Assembly: GCA_003021015.1 (NCBI GenBank)
Contig: PXRK01000028.1
Coordinates: 39,104 to 95,749 of the forward strand
From: Halobacteriales archaeon QS_4_66_20
Lineage (GTDB): Archaea > Halobacteriota > Halobacteria > Halobacteriales > Haloarculaceae
Reading direction: 5' to 3'
DNA length: 56,646 nucleotides
The position numbers and the translations under genes were made by a program. Of the stretch, positions 8,610-17,732 are shown piece by piece; position 1 is the stretch's first letter, and each line of letters starts with the position of its first letter. A model generated the notes under the pieces. That model had not been told where the DNA came from. It ran no database searches and worked only from the letters and a program-made list of their open reading frames with translations.

Positions 8610-10757
8610 TCAGAGCGAGTTCACGTCCACGTCCGGCGGATACCAGGCACAGAGGTCGGCGGAGGCCCGCCCGACCTGGGAGTTGAGGTCGTCGGTCGTC
8701 GTCACGTAGTTCGTCGACATCGTCGGGACGTCGATCTCGTTTCGGACCTGCTCGCTGTAGCGTTCCAGCACCTCGGCGTCGAACTTCGGCCGGTCGTTCG
8801 GCGTAGTCTGGCCGGCGACGACCGAGAGCAGGTCACAGCCGTGTTCGGCGAGCTGGCTGCCAGTCGCGAAAGCGTCACTCAGGTTGAACCCGTCCGGGCG
8901 CCAGTCGGTCGCGTTGAGCTTCACCGAGACCGGCTTGTCGTCGGGCCAGACCGCCCTGACGGCGTCGAACACCTCGAGGGGGTAGGTGAGTCGGGCCTCC
9001 TGGGAGCCACCGTACTGGTCCTCGCGCTCGTTGGTCAGCGGCGAGAGGAAGCTCCCGAGCAGGTACCCGTGAGCCATGTTCAACTGCAGGTGGTCGAACC
9101 CTGCGTCGTCGGCACGCTCGGCGGCGTCGACGAACGCCTCGCGGATCCGCGCCATGTCGTTTTCGTCCATCGGCGTCGGCGTCTGACTCCGGCTCGTGTA
9201 CGGGTTCGGGGAGGGCGCAAACAGCTCCCAGCCGTCGTCGAGCGGGCGGTCGAGCCCCCGTTCGCGCGGCTGTGTCGCGCCCCGGCGGCCGGCGTGGAAC
9301 AGTTCGACGCCGAGCGCCGAGTCGCTCCCGGCGTCGGCGACCGACTCCGCCCAGTACTCCCCGTGCTCGGCCGTGAAGATGCCCGGGGTGCCGGGGTGGA
9401 GACGGCCGTGTTCCGAGACGGCCAGCGGCTCCGTCAGGACCAGTCCGGCGCCCTCGCCGGCGAGGTCGACGAGCCGTTGGCGCTGTTCGGTCGCGGGGTG
9501 TCCGGTCGACCCCGCGGTGCTCGGCCCGGGTGCGAACACTGCCCGGTTTTCGAGCCGGAGCCCCCGGAGCGAGAACGGCTGGAACATCGGCGGCCGGGCG
9601 ATTGCCCGCCGTTCGTCGTCGGTCGCGTACCCGGCGAACCACCTGTCGAACCCGTCGGCGTACTCGGCGTCGCGGAGCTTGAGCTCGTCGTACGTGATGC
9701 GGCCGCTCCTGGTCAGCAGGTTGAACGCGAACCGCTCGGGGTCGAGGTCGGTGAACCGCTCGGTGTTCTCGAAGTAGTTCCGGCTCGTCCTGGCCGCGTC
9801 CTGGATGCGGTTGACCGGCTCCCGTCGCTCCTTCTCGTACCAGTTGAGGACACTCTCCAGGTTCTCCGGCCCTTTCTCGACGAACGACTCCTGGAGGGCG
9901 ATTGCGTCCTCCATCGCCATCTTCGTCCCCGACCCGACCGAGAAGTGGGCGGTGTGTGCCGCGTCGCCGAGCAGACAGACGTTCCCGTGAGACCAGGTCC
10001 GGCAGTTCACGACCGGGAAGTTCCGCCACTGGTAGAGCTTCGATTCGAGGTCGTAGTCGCCGAGGTGGTCGGCGAACAGGTCCTCGAAGTACGCCTGCCC
10101 CGCCTGTTCGTCCATCTCGTCGAGGCCGGCGTTCTCGTAGGTCTCCTCGGTGCACTCGACGATGAACGTGCTCTTCTCGCCGGGGTAGGCGTGGACCCGC
10201 CAGAGGCCGTCCTCGTTCTCCCGGAAAATGAACGTGAACACGTCGAACGGTTTCTCGGTGCCGAACCAGGCGAACTTGGCCTCCCCCATCCGCACTCGGG
10301 GTTTGAACTGCTCCTCGTAGGCCTCGCGGGTGACGCTTTTGAGCCCGTCAGCCCCGATGAGCAGGTCCGCCTCCGCGGCGTAGCTTTCGGGGTCCTCGAC
10401 GGTGTGCTCCCAGTGCATCCCCACGCCGAGTTCGTCGCATCGCTCGCGCAGAATGTCTTTGAGTGTGGCCCGCATCATCCCGGCGAACGCGTGGCCGCCA
10501 CACCGGATGTACTCCCCGCCGAAGTGGATGTCGATCGGGTCCCACTTCGTGAACGCGTCCGTGATCCGCTCGTGGGTCGCGTCGTCGGCCTCCCGGAGCC
10601 TGCTGAGGGTGCTGTCCGAGAAGACGATCCCCCAGCCGTACGTGTTGTCTGCGGGGTCGCGCTCGTAGACGTCGATCTCCCAGTCCGGATACGTCTTCGC
10701 GAGGAGGGCGCTCGCGTAGAGACCCCCCGGCCCACCCCCGATGACGTTTACCTTCAT
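8610..10757 (-). CDS. Two-domain flavin monooxygenase / old-yellow-enzyme fusion, 2-aminobenzoyl-CoA or salicylyl-CoA monooxygenase type
   Basis: 715 aa. Residues 1 to about 390 are a class-A FAD monooxygenase: N-terminal VNVIGGGPGGLYAS, GADGLKS near the middle and the late FAD motif CLLGDAAHTAHFSVGSGTKMAMEDA. Residues about 395-715 are an old-yellow-enzyme TIM barrel: FQPFSLRGLRLENRAVFAPG, VELFHAGRRGA, LNMAHGYLLGSFLSPLTNER and QYGGSQEARLTYPLEVFDAV. This order is characteristic of 2-aminobenzoyl-CoA monooxygenase/reductase and the related salicylyl-CoA 5-hydroxylase, which hydroxylate, and in the former case also reduce, an aromatic CoA ester. No CoA ligase is visible in the window, so the true substrate is open. 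ATGA overlap with the LLM oxidoreductase upstream. Confidence 0.85.
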   Translation of the reverse strand: MKVNVIGGGPGGLYASALLAKTYPDWEIDVYERDPADNTYGWGIVFSDSTLSRLREADDATHERITDAFTKWDPIDIHFGGEYIRCGGHAFAGMMRATLKDILRERCDELGVGMHWEHTVEDPESYAAEADLLIGADGLKSVTREAYEEQFKPRVRMGEAKFAWFGTEKPFDVFTFIFRENEDGLWRVHAYPGEKSTFIVECTEETYENAGLDEMDEQAGQAYFEDLFADHLGDYDLESKLYQWRNFPVVNCRTWSHGNVCLLGDAAHTAHFSVGSGTKMAMEDAIALQESFVEKGPENLESVLNWYEKERREPVNRIQDAARTSRNYFENTERFTDLDPERFAFNLLTRSGRITYDELKLRDAEYADGFDRWFAGYATDDERRAIARPPMFQPFSLRGLRLENRAVFAPGPSTAGSTGHPATEQRQRLVDLAGEGAGLVLTEPLAVSEHGRLHPGTPGIFTAEHGEYWAESVADAGSDSALGVELFHAGRRGATQPRERGLDRPLDDGWELFAPSPNPYTSRSQTPTPMDENDMARIREAFVDAAERADDAGFDHLQLNMAHGYLLGSFLSPLTNEREDQYGGSQEARLTYPLEVFDAVRAVWPDDKPVSVKLNATDWRPDGFNLSDAFATGSQLAEHGCDLLSVVAGQTTPNDRPKFDAEVLERYSEQVRNEIDVPTMSTNYVTTTDDLNSQVGRASADLCAWYPPDVDVNSL

Positions 10758-11608
10758 AGTTCGCTCTCGACGACGCGCTCGAGTCGCTCGTACTGTTCGA
10801 TCCCGCCAACCGCCGGGAACATGATGAGTTCGTCACAGCCCCGTTCCTCGTAGCCGCGGATGAACTGGACGACCTCCTGTGGGGTCGTCAACAGCCCGTC
10901 GGCGATCCGCTCGGCGAACGGTCCAGTGAAGGAGTAGTAATCAAGGAGGTACTCCTCGCCTGCCTCAGCGACGCTCTCGTCGCCGAGCGCGTAGTACCCG
11001 TGGCCCCACAGGTCGGGATTCCCGGGCCGGCCGGCCTCGCTCCAGGCTGCGGTGGCACTGTCAGCACAGTCGCCAAAGCGCCGTGGCGGGCCGCCGGCGC
11101 CGATCCAGCCGTCCCCGAACCGGACGACGCGCTTGTAGGCGGGATCGCTCTCGCCCCCGATCAACAGCTGCGGGCCTCGTTCCTGAACCGGGTCCGGACC
11201 GATCTCGTCGCCCTCCCAGTGCTGGATGAGCGCCTCCAGCTGGCCGGTGAACCGCCGCCCGCGACTGCGGTAGTCGGTCCCCGCAGCCTCGTAGTCCTCC
11301 TGTCGTGCGCCGAGGGCGACGCCGAGCGTCAACCGACCGTCCGAGAGCACGTCGAGCGTCGCAGCTTTCTTCGCCAACATCGCCGTGCTCCGCAGTGGGC
11401 CGGCAATGATCGACGTGGCGAGTCGGATCTCCTCGGTGGCCCCTGCACACACGCTCAGCGTCGACATCGGGTCCAGACTCTGATAGACAAGGCGGTCGAA
11501 CACCCCGATGCTGGTGAACGGTCCATCGTCGGCGCGACGAGCATAGTCGAGAACGAGATCTCGGTCGGTTCCTTCCAGCGTATTTGGGAGGCCAATACCC
11601 ACCTGCAT
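10754..11608 (-). CDS. LLM-class, probably F420-dependent, flavin oxidoreductase
   Basis: 284 aa from ATG 11608; the open frame continues 28 codons upstream but the family starts at MQVGIGLPN. It is a luciferase-like (beta/alpha)8 protein: ARRADDGPFTSIGVFDRL, RLATSIIAGPLRS, KKAATLDVLSDGRLTLGVALG, PQLLIGGESDPAYKR and VRFGDGWIGAGG. These are features of F420-dependent hydride transferases (methylene-H4MPT reductase / LLM group). It overlaps the monooxygenase gene by 4 nt, so the two should be made together; it may act on the same aromatic intermediate. The exact reaction is not predictable. Confidence 0.85.
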   Translation of the reverse strand: MQVGIGLPNTLEGTDRDLVLDYARRADDGPFTSIGVFDRLVYQSLDPMSTLSVCAGATEEIRLATSIIAGPLRSTAMLAKKAATLDVLSDGRLTLGVALGARQEDYEAAGTDYRSRGRRFTGQLEALIQHWEGDEIGPDPVQERGPQLLIGGESDPAYKRVVRFGDGWIGAGGPPRRFGDCADSATAAWSEAGRPGNPDLWGHGYYALGDESVAEAGEEYLLDYYSFTGPFAERIADGLLTTPQEVVQFIRGYEERGCDELIMFPAVGGIEQYERLERVVESEL

Positions 11609-11688
11609 GATGTAGCCCGATAGCAACTGTCTCCATAAATTAGTTGGGATGTGGTAACACGGCTGGAGCGATCCGAGGCCGAGTCGGA

Positions 11689-12828
11689 TCACTGCGGTGT
11701 TGCGACATCGTCGATAGCGTCGACGGCAGCGTCGATCTCCTCGTCGAGCGTAAAAAAATGGGGCGCTATCCTGATGCCGCCGCTCCGATAGCTGACGTTG
11801 AACCCACGCGAGTGAAGGCGGTCCTTGACCTGTTCGGCGTTCTCCACCTGGACGTTGACGACGCCGCCCCTGTGCTCGCTCTCCCTGGGCGTCATGACGG
11901 AGAACCCGCAGTCTGTCGCCCGCTCCATCGTCCGGGCCGTCCGTTCGACGACTCTCTCCCGAACGGCATCGACGCCGAACTCCTGGATCGTTTTCATCCC
12001 CGCGTTTGCCGTATAGGCGTTCGACACCGGCGGTGTTCCAAGTTCGAACCGCCGTGTGCCCTGTGCGAACCCGGGATCCTGGATGTCGAACCCGAACGTG
12101 TTCTCGACACCGAACCAGCCCCTGCTCGCCGGTTCGAGTCCGTTTGCCAGGTCCCCATCCACGTAGAGGAACGCAATGCCCGGGCCGCCGAGCAGGAATT
12201 TCAGTGTGCCGGTCGTGAGCATGTCGATGCCCTGTTTCTTCACGTCGATCGGAACGATGCCCGCGGACTGATAGGCGTCGAGAAACAGGTAGCCACCCCG
12301 GTCGTGAACGGCGTCTGCGACGGCCCGGGCGTCGATCAACCCGCCGGTGAACGAGGAGGCGTGTGCCGTACAGACGAACTGTGTGTCCTCGCTCATCTGC
12401 TCGACGTACGCGTCGACTGGGACGTAGTTTTTTTCACCCGGGTCGGCGAAGCGAAGCTCCACGCCACGCTTCCGGTGGGCGTGCCAGAACTGTGGAACCG
12501 TCGGGAAGTCGAGCAGCGACGTGACGACCTCGTTTCTGTCCTCGAACTCGAACGCGCTTGCGACCTGTGAAACTGCGGAGGTGGCACTGGAGACAACAGC
12601 TATCTCCTCCGGGTCCGCGTTGATGAGAGACGCGAAGGTATGCCTCGCCTCCTCTACTTCGTCGAGCCACTCGTCCCACGGGCGTGCTTTTTCCAGCCAG
12701 GCACGCTGATACGCCTGGAGAGCATCGATGCCACTCCGCGGAACGGGACCGACCGAACAGCTCCGCAAGTGCGTCCAGCCCTCGTCCGCGATGGCCGGGA
12801 ACCTGTCCCGCCACGATTCGAGAGACAT
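11689..12828 (-). CDS. Class-V PLP-dependent enzyme (kynureninase / cysteine desulfurase-like), paralog 1
   Basis: 379 aa from ATG 12828, chosen because a TATA-like box lies 27-34 nt upstream. Fold type I, aminotransferase class V. The cofactor Lys is K210 in TTGTLKFLLGGPG, and D184 in FLDAYQSAG contacts the pyridine ring. TLKFLLGGPG resembles kynureninases and isopenicillin-epimerase-like members more than desulfurases, and no desulfurase active-site Cys loop is visible. A close paralog lies at 19597-20766. Followed by the LLM/monooxygenase pair 80 nt downstream on the same strand and divergent from a Liv-type importer. A C-C or C-N lyase/transaminase role in the same pathway is inferred; kynureninase activity itself is not established. 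Confidence 0.8.
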   Translation of the reverse strand: MSLESWRDRFPAIADEGWTHLRSCSVGPVPRSGIDALQAYQRAWLEKARPWDEWLDEVEEARHTFASLINADPEEIAVVSSATSAVSQVASAFEFEDRNEVVTSLLDFPTVPQFWHAHRKRGVELRFADPGEKNYVPVDAYVEQMSEDTQFVCTAHASSFTGGLIDARAVADAVHDRGGYLFLDAYQSAGIVPIDVKKQGIDMLTTGTLKFLLGGPGIAFLYVDGDLANGLEPASRGWFGVENTFGFDIQDPGFAQGTRRFELGTPPVSNAYTANAGMKTIQEFGVDAVRERVVERTARTMERATDCGFSVMTPRESEHRGGVVNVQVENAEQVKDRLHSRGFNVSYRSGGIRIAPHFFTLDEEIDAAVDAIDDVATPQ

Positions 12829-12965
12829 TGTGGCACCCGTTGACTGGCCACGTACATAAAATGCGAAGGTTAGACGAACCGCTCGTTCTGCAAACCTCGT
12901 GGTGAGCAGAGGGGCTGGCCCGACACAATCTTTACTGGAGAGCGGATTCTGTGTTGTGGTACCGC
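12829..12965. promoter_or_regulatory. Divergent promoters of the class-V enzyme and first livHMG operon
   Basis: In 137 nt there is a minus-strand TATA-like box (CATAAAAT on the plus strand, 12855-12862) about 30 nt before ATG 12828, and a plus-strand TCTTTACT (12929-12936) about 30 nt before ATG 12966. Both spacings fit leaderless or very short-leader mRNAs, and the close face-to-back arrangement suggests common control of import and metabolism. Confidence 0.5.
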
Positions 12966-14072
12966 ATGAGCGTCCTTCGGACCTCCAATCGCGTTCGGGG
13001 GTTCCTCTCTCGTCGATCAACAGTCCTCGCTCTACTGGGAGCCGCAATACTACTGTTGGACCTCACACGGCGTGTGGTGAGCGGCGATATTGCGGGATCG
13101 TCACTCGCCTTGTTCCTCTGGGATGGAGTCGTCATCGGTCTCGTCGTCGGTCTCGCTGGTATCGGCCTCTCGATGACCTACAACATCCTCTCGTTTGCCA
13201 ACTTCGCCCACGGTGATTACCTCACCGCTGGCGCGTTCAGTGGGTGGGTCGCAGCCTTCCTGGTTGCAGGGGCCGGCCGGTTCGACGTCGGCGACCTGTT
13301 CCTCCTCGGCGGCCGGGGCGGCGCGGTCGACTCACAGACAGTCGGCGTGAGCGTGACGGCGACACCTGTCGCTGTGGTCGTCGGGATGCTTGTCGCGGCC
13401 GGTGTGACTGCCGTTCTCGCTCTCGTCGTCGACAGAGCCGTCTACCGCCCCATCCGCGACCGCAGTGGCATATCGTTGCTGATCGCCAGCATCGGAGTCG
13501 CATTCATCCTGCGATACGTGATCGCCTTCGTCTTTGAAACCGAGCGGTTGGGCGTGACCAGCGGTGCCAAAGTGCCCTCGACGGTCGTCCCCCTCCTCGA
13601 CGTCCGGATCACCGCTCACGAGGCGACGCTCGTGGTTATTGCCACGGGCCTCATGTTCGGGTTTCACGTGTTCCTGCAGCGCACGAAACTCGGAGCCGCC
13701 ATGCGGGCGATGTCGGACAACAAACAGCTTGCCCGGATAACCGGCATTCCCGTCGAACGGATCGTCCGACTGACCTGGGTGATCGGCGGTAGTTTCACCG
13801 GGATCGCCGGGTTCCTCGTCGTTCTTGAATCCGGATCGATCTCGTTCAACTTCGGCTGGCTCCTGCTCCTGTTGATATTTGCGGCAGTCATCCTGGGTGG
13901 CATCGGCTCGATCTATGGTGCGATTCTCGGCGGACTTACTATCGGGGTCATCAGCCGCCTGTCACTGGTCTGGTTACCGCCGTCTATCATGAACGCAACC
14001 GCTTTTGCCGTGATGATCCTGGTCCTCATCGTCAGACCACGGGGACTGTTCAGCGGGGGGACGTCGGTATGA
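12966..14072 (+). CDS. livH: Branched-chain amino acid type ABC transporter permease (LivH type), set 1
   Basis: 368 aa, polytopic membrane protein. Start at ATG 12966 rather than 12951, placed about 30 nt after a TATA box. Family signatures are LAGIGLSMTYNILSFANFAHGD near residue 60 and the EAA-like loop RTKLGAAMRAMSDNKQLARITGI near residue 250, which contacts the ATPase, followed by AAVILGGIGSIYGAILGG. First gene of livH-livM-livG; ATGA-type overlap with livM. Such importers take up amino acids, amides, urea or aromatic acids, so the name does not fix the substrate. Confidence 0.93.
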   Translation: MSVLRTSNRVRGFLSRRSTVLALLGAAILLLDLTRRVVSGDIAGSSLALFLWDGVVIGLVVGLAGIGLSMTYNILSFANFAHGDYLTAGAFSGWVAAFLVAGAGRFDVGDLFLLGGRGGAVDSQTVGVSVTATPVAVVVGMLVAAGVTAVLALVVDRAVYRPIRDRSGISLLIASIGVAFILRYVIAFVFETERLGVTSGAKVPSTVVPLLDVRITAHEATLVVIATGLMFGFHVFLQRTKLGAAMRAMSDNKQLARITGIPVERIVRLTWVIGGSFTGIAGFLVVLESGSISFNFGWLLLLLIFAAVILGGIGSIYGAILGGLTIGVISRLSLVWLPPSIMNATAFAVMILVLIVRPRGLFSGGTSV

Positions 14073-15397
14073 CGCTCGCCGACCGTACACGGACCATCTT
14101 CAGCCGGGACTGGACGACCGATCTGCCCGGCGGCGACGCCACCCTCGTGGTGCTCGTCATGCTGGCGCTGTACACCTGGGTCGGACTATTCGGCATCATC
14201 CTCGGCTTGGACGTCAGCGGACTCCTCAACAGCCTGCAGACGATTACGTTCTACGCTGCAGTGTACGCGATCCTCGCGCTCGCACTCAACCTACAGTGGG
14301 GGTACGCCGGGCTGTTCAACGTCGGAGTTGTGGGCTTCATGGCTGTCGGAGTCTACACGATGGCCATTCTCTCCCGACCGGTCGCCCCCATCTCCGGACC
14401 GCCGGGCTTCGGTCTTCCCCTGCCGATCGGGCTGATCGGGGGGGTACTCGCTGCCGCTGTCATCGGACTGGTCGCAGCGATTCCCGCGCTCAGGGTCGAC
14501 GACGATTACTTCGCGATAATCACCCTCGGCCTGGCCGAAATCATCCGAATCGTTATTTCCTCGCCAGCGGCCGACGAGTTCAGGGTGGGAAGTATCCGGA
14601 CCGGCACCGGCGGCGCGAACGGCCTCAGCCTGCCCCAGAATCCGATTCACTCGATCTACTACACTGATCCGGCTTCGCCTGCCGCCGGGACGACACCGGT
14701 CGGTGACGCCGTCTTCTCGATTTTCGAGGCCGTGCACGTCGATCCAGCAGTCGTCGTCAAGATCACCTACGCTGGCGTCCTTGTCGGATTCGTCGTCCTG
14801 TATTTCGTGTTTCTCTCGCGTGTCGGTAACTCGCCGTACGGAAGGGTGCTCAAAGCCATTCGCGAGGACGAACTCGTGGCGAACTCGCTGGGCAAGAACA
14901 CGGACCGATTCAAGGTCGAGACCTTCATCGTCGGCTGTGCACTGATGGGTCTCGGCGGCATCCTCTGGCAGGGGAGCCAGGGGTTCACCAGTCCCGGGAA
15001 CTATCTCCCCCAGCAGACGTTTTACATCTTCATCGCGTTGATTATCGGCGGTGCAGGCTCGAACACGGGGAGTATCATCGGCGGCGCGCTGTTCGCCGGA
15101 CTCCTCTTCGAAGGCCCGCGACTGATCAGCCGCCTCGTCGATCAGTTCCTGACGTTCCGATCCAGTCCGAACAACTTCGTCGACGCAGTCGTGCCACTCT
15201 TGTCACTCGACATCGGTCCGTTCATCGTGTACGCACTCGACAGTATCGCCTACCTCCGGTTCATTCTCGTGGGGAGCATCCTGATCTATTTCATCCACAA
15301 CCGCCCGCAGGGACTGCTCGGTCACCGCAAGGAAATCGCGGCGAGTATCGACCTGCTAGACCGGTCGGCAGAGACGGAGGGAGCCGACGATGAGTGA
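14069..15397 (+). CDS. livM: Branched-chain amino acid type ABC transporter permease (LivM type), set 1
   Basis: 442 aa, polytopic. LivM signatures: LALNLQWGYAGLFNVGVVGFMAVGVY, ALRVDDDYFAIITLGLAEIIR, the coupling loop SPYGRVLKAIREDELVANSLGKN, and IIGGAGSNTGSIIGGALF. A region after residue about 190 is longer than in bacterial LivM. Ends RPQGLLGHRKE with a short acidic tail. Overlaps livH by 4 nt and livG by 8 nt. Confidence 0.93.
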   Translation: MTLADRTRTIFSRDWTTDLPGGDATLVVLVMLALYTWVGLFGIILGLDVSGLLNSLQTITFYAAVYAILALALNLQWGYAGLFNVGVVGFMAVGVYTMAILSRPVAPISGPPGFGLPLPIGLIGGVLAAAVIGLVAAIPALRVDDDYFAIITLGLAEIIRIVISSPAADEFRVGSIRTGTGGANGLSLPQNPIHSIYYTDPASPAAGTTPVGDAVFSIFEAVHVDPAVVVKITYAGVLVGFVVLYFVFLSRVGNSPYGRVLKAIREDELVANSLGKNTDRFKVETFIVGCALMGLGGILWQGSQGFTSPGNYLPQQTFYIFIALIIGGAGSNTGSIIGGALFAGLLFEGPRLISRLVDQFLTFRSSPNNFVDAVVPLLSLDIGPFIVYALDSIAYLRFILVGSILIYFIHNRPQGLLGHRKEIAASIDLLDRSAETEGADDE

Positions 15398-16229
15398 GCA
15401 CAACGGGACGACCACGGCCGATCCCTCACCGAAGTCGAACGACAACAGCCAGTTATCCGAAACATCGTTACTGGAGGTCGACAGCCTGCAGAAGTCGTTC
15501 GGGGGCATCAGGGCCGTCGACGACGTGAGTTTCGAAATCCGCTCGGGATCGATCGTGGGATTAATCGGGCCGAACGGGGCGGGCAAGTCGACGACGTTCG
15601 ACCTCATTACTGGCGTCGCCAGCCCCGACGCAGGCTCGGTGTACTTCCAGGGGCGCAACATCACCGGTCGCCAGCCGTACCGGAACGTCAACCAGGGGCT
15701 GGTCCGGACGTTCCAGTTGTCACGGGAACTGGATGAGATGACAGTCATCGAGAACCTCATCCTCGCGCCCCAGGACCAGACTGGCGAGTACTTCTGGCAG
15801 CCGGTACTGCCGGGTACACGGAAGCGCGTGAGGTCCGAAGAACGGGACCTCCGCGAACGCGTCTGGGAGACCCTGGAATTCTTCGAGTTAGACCACCTCG
15901 CCGACGAATACGCTAGAAACCTCTCGGGCGGCCAACGGAAACTGCTCGAACTTGCGCGCGCGCTGCTGACCGACCCGGACATTCTACTGCTGGACGAACC
16001 GCTCGTCGGCGTGAATCCGACGCTCGAACGGAAACTTCTCGGCAGGATTCACGACCTCAACGATCGGGGCTACACGTTTCTTCTCATCGAACACGACGTC
16101 GACGTCATCATGGAGAACTGCGAACGTGTCATCGTCATGAACCAGGGACAGATCCTCGCGGACGGGAGTCCCGCCGAGGTCAGCGACGACCAGCGCGTTC
16201 TCGAAGCGTACCTCGGGGAGACGGTCTGA
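15390..16229 (+). CDS. livG: Branched-chain amino acid type ABC transporter ATPase (LivG type), set 1
   Basis: 279 aa with a 25-residue polar leader before the ATPase fold. Walker A GLIGPNGAGKSTTFDL, ABC signature LSGGQRKLLELARALL, Walker B ILLLDEPLVGVNP and switch His in LLIEHDVDVIM. It carries the LivG-type insertion DQTGEYFWQPVLPG. No livF partner is present in this set; the only livF of the window is at 30250. The gene ends 6 nt from the convergent solute-binding protein gene. Confidence 0.93.
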   Translation: MSEHNGTTTADPSPKSNDNSQLSETSLLEVDSLQKSFGGIRAVDDVSFEIRSGSIVGLIGPNGAGKSTTFDLITGVASPDAGSVYFQGRNITGRQPYRNVNQGLVRTFQLSRELDEMTVIENLILAPQDQTGEYFWQPVLPGTRKRVRSEERDLRERVWETLEFFELDHLADEYARNLSGGQRKLLELARALLTDPDILLLDEPLVGVNPTLERKLLGRIHDLNDRGYTFLLIEHDVDVIMENCERVIVMNQGQILADGSPAEVSDDQRVLEAYLGETV

Positions 16230-16235
16230 CCGTCT

Positions 16236-17474
16236 CTACTTCTCGAACTCGATCTGGTCGACGTTCTCGACCGCTCCGTCCGCTGTGTACTGGTAGACGG
16301 CGTAGTTGACCGAGCTCATGTCCCCGTTCTCGTCGAAAACGACGTTACTGGACGCGCCCTGGTACTGGATCTCCTCTCTCTCCGCCGCCATCTCGACGCC
16401 GTCGACCAGCGACTCGGGCGTTATCTCCTCGCCACCGGGATTGGCGACAGGGCGCATCTGGTCTCTGACTGCTGGACCCTCGTTCTCCCCCGCGGCGGCG
16501 TTCGCCAGGACCAGCACGGCCGTCGCGTCGTAAACGTACGAGAAAAACGGCGGTGTGTCCTCGCCGTACTCGTCCTGGTAGAGATTCGCAACGAACTCCT
16601 GTCCAGTACCGGCCGCCACCGAGGAGACGCCCATCACGTTCGTCATCTCCTGTCCGACTGATCCCGGAAGCTCCGGGTCGCGGAGGCTGTCCGGCCCGAG
16701 AATCGGCGTGTCGCGACTGTGGTTCGAGTAGAAATTCCGCAACAACGTTGTCGCCGAAGCCGGGAACGCGACGACGAACAGCGCGTCCGGGTCGTCCGCC
16801 ATCACCTGTTCTAACTGTGACGAGTAGGACTGCTGTTCGGTCTGGATGGCGATCGATTCGAGGATCTCACCACCGCCGTCTTCGAACTCCTCGACGAACG
16901 TCTCTTCGAGCGCTTGCCCGTAGGCATCGTTGATGTATATCACCGACACCGTCGAGGCGTCAGCCTCGGTCCTGGCGAGATCGGCGAGCGCGCGGCCCTG
17001 GAACGCGTCACTGGAGATCGTTCGGAACACGAAATCGTCGTCCTGCAGCGTCGTAATCGCCGGCGACGTGCTCCCCGGGGAACAGCAGACGACCTGCCGG
17101 GGGCGGTAAACCTGCTCTGTTACCTGGATCGTATTCTCCGAGGAAAGGGGACCGTTGACACACGGATACCCCGCGTCTACGAGTGCTTCGGCCCCCGCGA
17201 TCGCCGCTTGGGGGTCCGTCTGGGAGTCCTCTACCTGAATGTCGACCTCGAAGTCGGTATCCGCATCGTCGAACTGCGTCCGCGGGAGAAGTCCGACGTC
17301 CCGGAGTGGAACGCCAACTGAGGAGAGGTCGCCCGTCTCGGCCGCCAGCATCCCGACCTGGATTGTCCGATTCGTACTGCCCCCGTCACCGCCTCCGACG
17401 CATCCTGCCACGCTTGCGACTCCGATTGTCCCCAGTGCTCTTAGCATGTCACGCCGTTTTCTCAGTCCTGACAT
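16236..17474 (-). CDS. Substrate-binding lipoprotein of a Liv-type importer, set 1
   Basis: 412 aa from ATG 17474 (leaderless: TATA 17499-17507). Twin-arginine lipoprotein signal with RR at 7-8 and lipobox VAGC, Cys 25. After the Cys comes a short Gly/Asp/Ser spacer, then a periplasmic-binding type I fold: VGMLAAETGDLSSVG, AEALVDAGYPCVNGPLSSENTI, VVCCSPGSTSPAITTL, FVFRTISSDAFQGRALADLA, VIYINDAYGQALEETF. It faces the livHMG operon tail to tail and is the obvious receptor for it. Hydroxyl and aromatic contacts of the ligand pocket cannot be read off reliably. Confidence 0.9.
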   Translation of the reverse strand: MSGLRKRRDMLRALGTIGVASVAGCVGGGDGGSTNRTIQVGMLAAETGDLSSVGVPLRDVGLLPRTQFDDADTDFEVDIQVEDSQTDPQAAIAGAEALVDAGYPCVNGPLSSENTIQVTEQVYRPRQVVCCSPGSTSPAITTLQDDDFVFRTISSDAFQGRALADLARTEADASTVSVIYINDAYGQALEETFVEEFEDGGGEILESIAIQTEQQSYSSQLEQVMADDPDALFVVAFPASATTLLRNFYSNHSRDTPILGPDSLRDPELPGSVGQEMTNVMGVSSVAAGTGQEFVANLYQDEYGEDTPPFFSYVYDATAVLVLANAAAGENEGPAVRDQMRPVANPGGEEITPESLVDGVEMAAEREEIQYQGASSNVVFDENGDMSSVNYAVYQYTADGAVENVDQIEFEK

Positions 17475-17494
17475 GGTTAGTGATAACATACCGC

Positions 17495-17510
17495 CACCAT
17501 AAAAAATCCT
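17495..17510 (-). promoter_or_regulatory. TATA element of substrate-binding protein 1
   Basis: ATAAAAAAT on the plus strand (17499-17507), read as ATTTTTTAT towards the gene, about 27 nt before the first base of ATG 17474. This predicts a leaderless transcript and decides between the two in-frame ATGs at 17489 and 17474. The gap 17475-17732 otherwise shows no gene. Confidence 0.55.
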
Positions 17511-17732
17511 ATCAAATTTGTGAGTTACAAGTGGACACAGGATGTATCCGACATCAATGAAGGATGCTAAGCCGGATTTTCGACAAAAGGTTCGATCGGT
17601 GAGTGAGACGGTATCGTAAATCTGCCAGAAATAGAGGGGCAGTCAGACGGGTCGCCAGACGTGATTCTACAGTACGGTGACCTGGACGCACCGGCCCTCT
17701 CGAAGGTCACAGTCGTCCCACACGCAGTCAGT

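Noticed and set aside
8841-10853. 670-codon plus-strand frame opposite the monooxygenase fusion
   Set aside because: Its translation has no motif and mirrors codon bias of the minus-strand gene, which has clear FAD and OYE motifs.
11689-12828. Calling the class-V enzymes kynureninase outright
   Set aside because: The Lys region is similar, but specific substrate residues could not be confirmed by eye, and no kynurenine formamidase or tryptophan dioxygenase is in the window.
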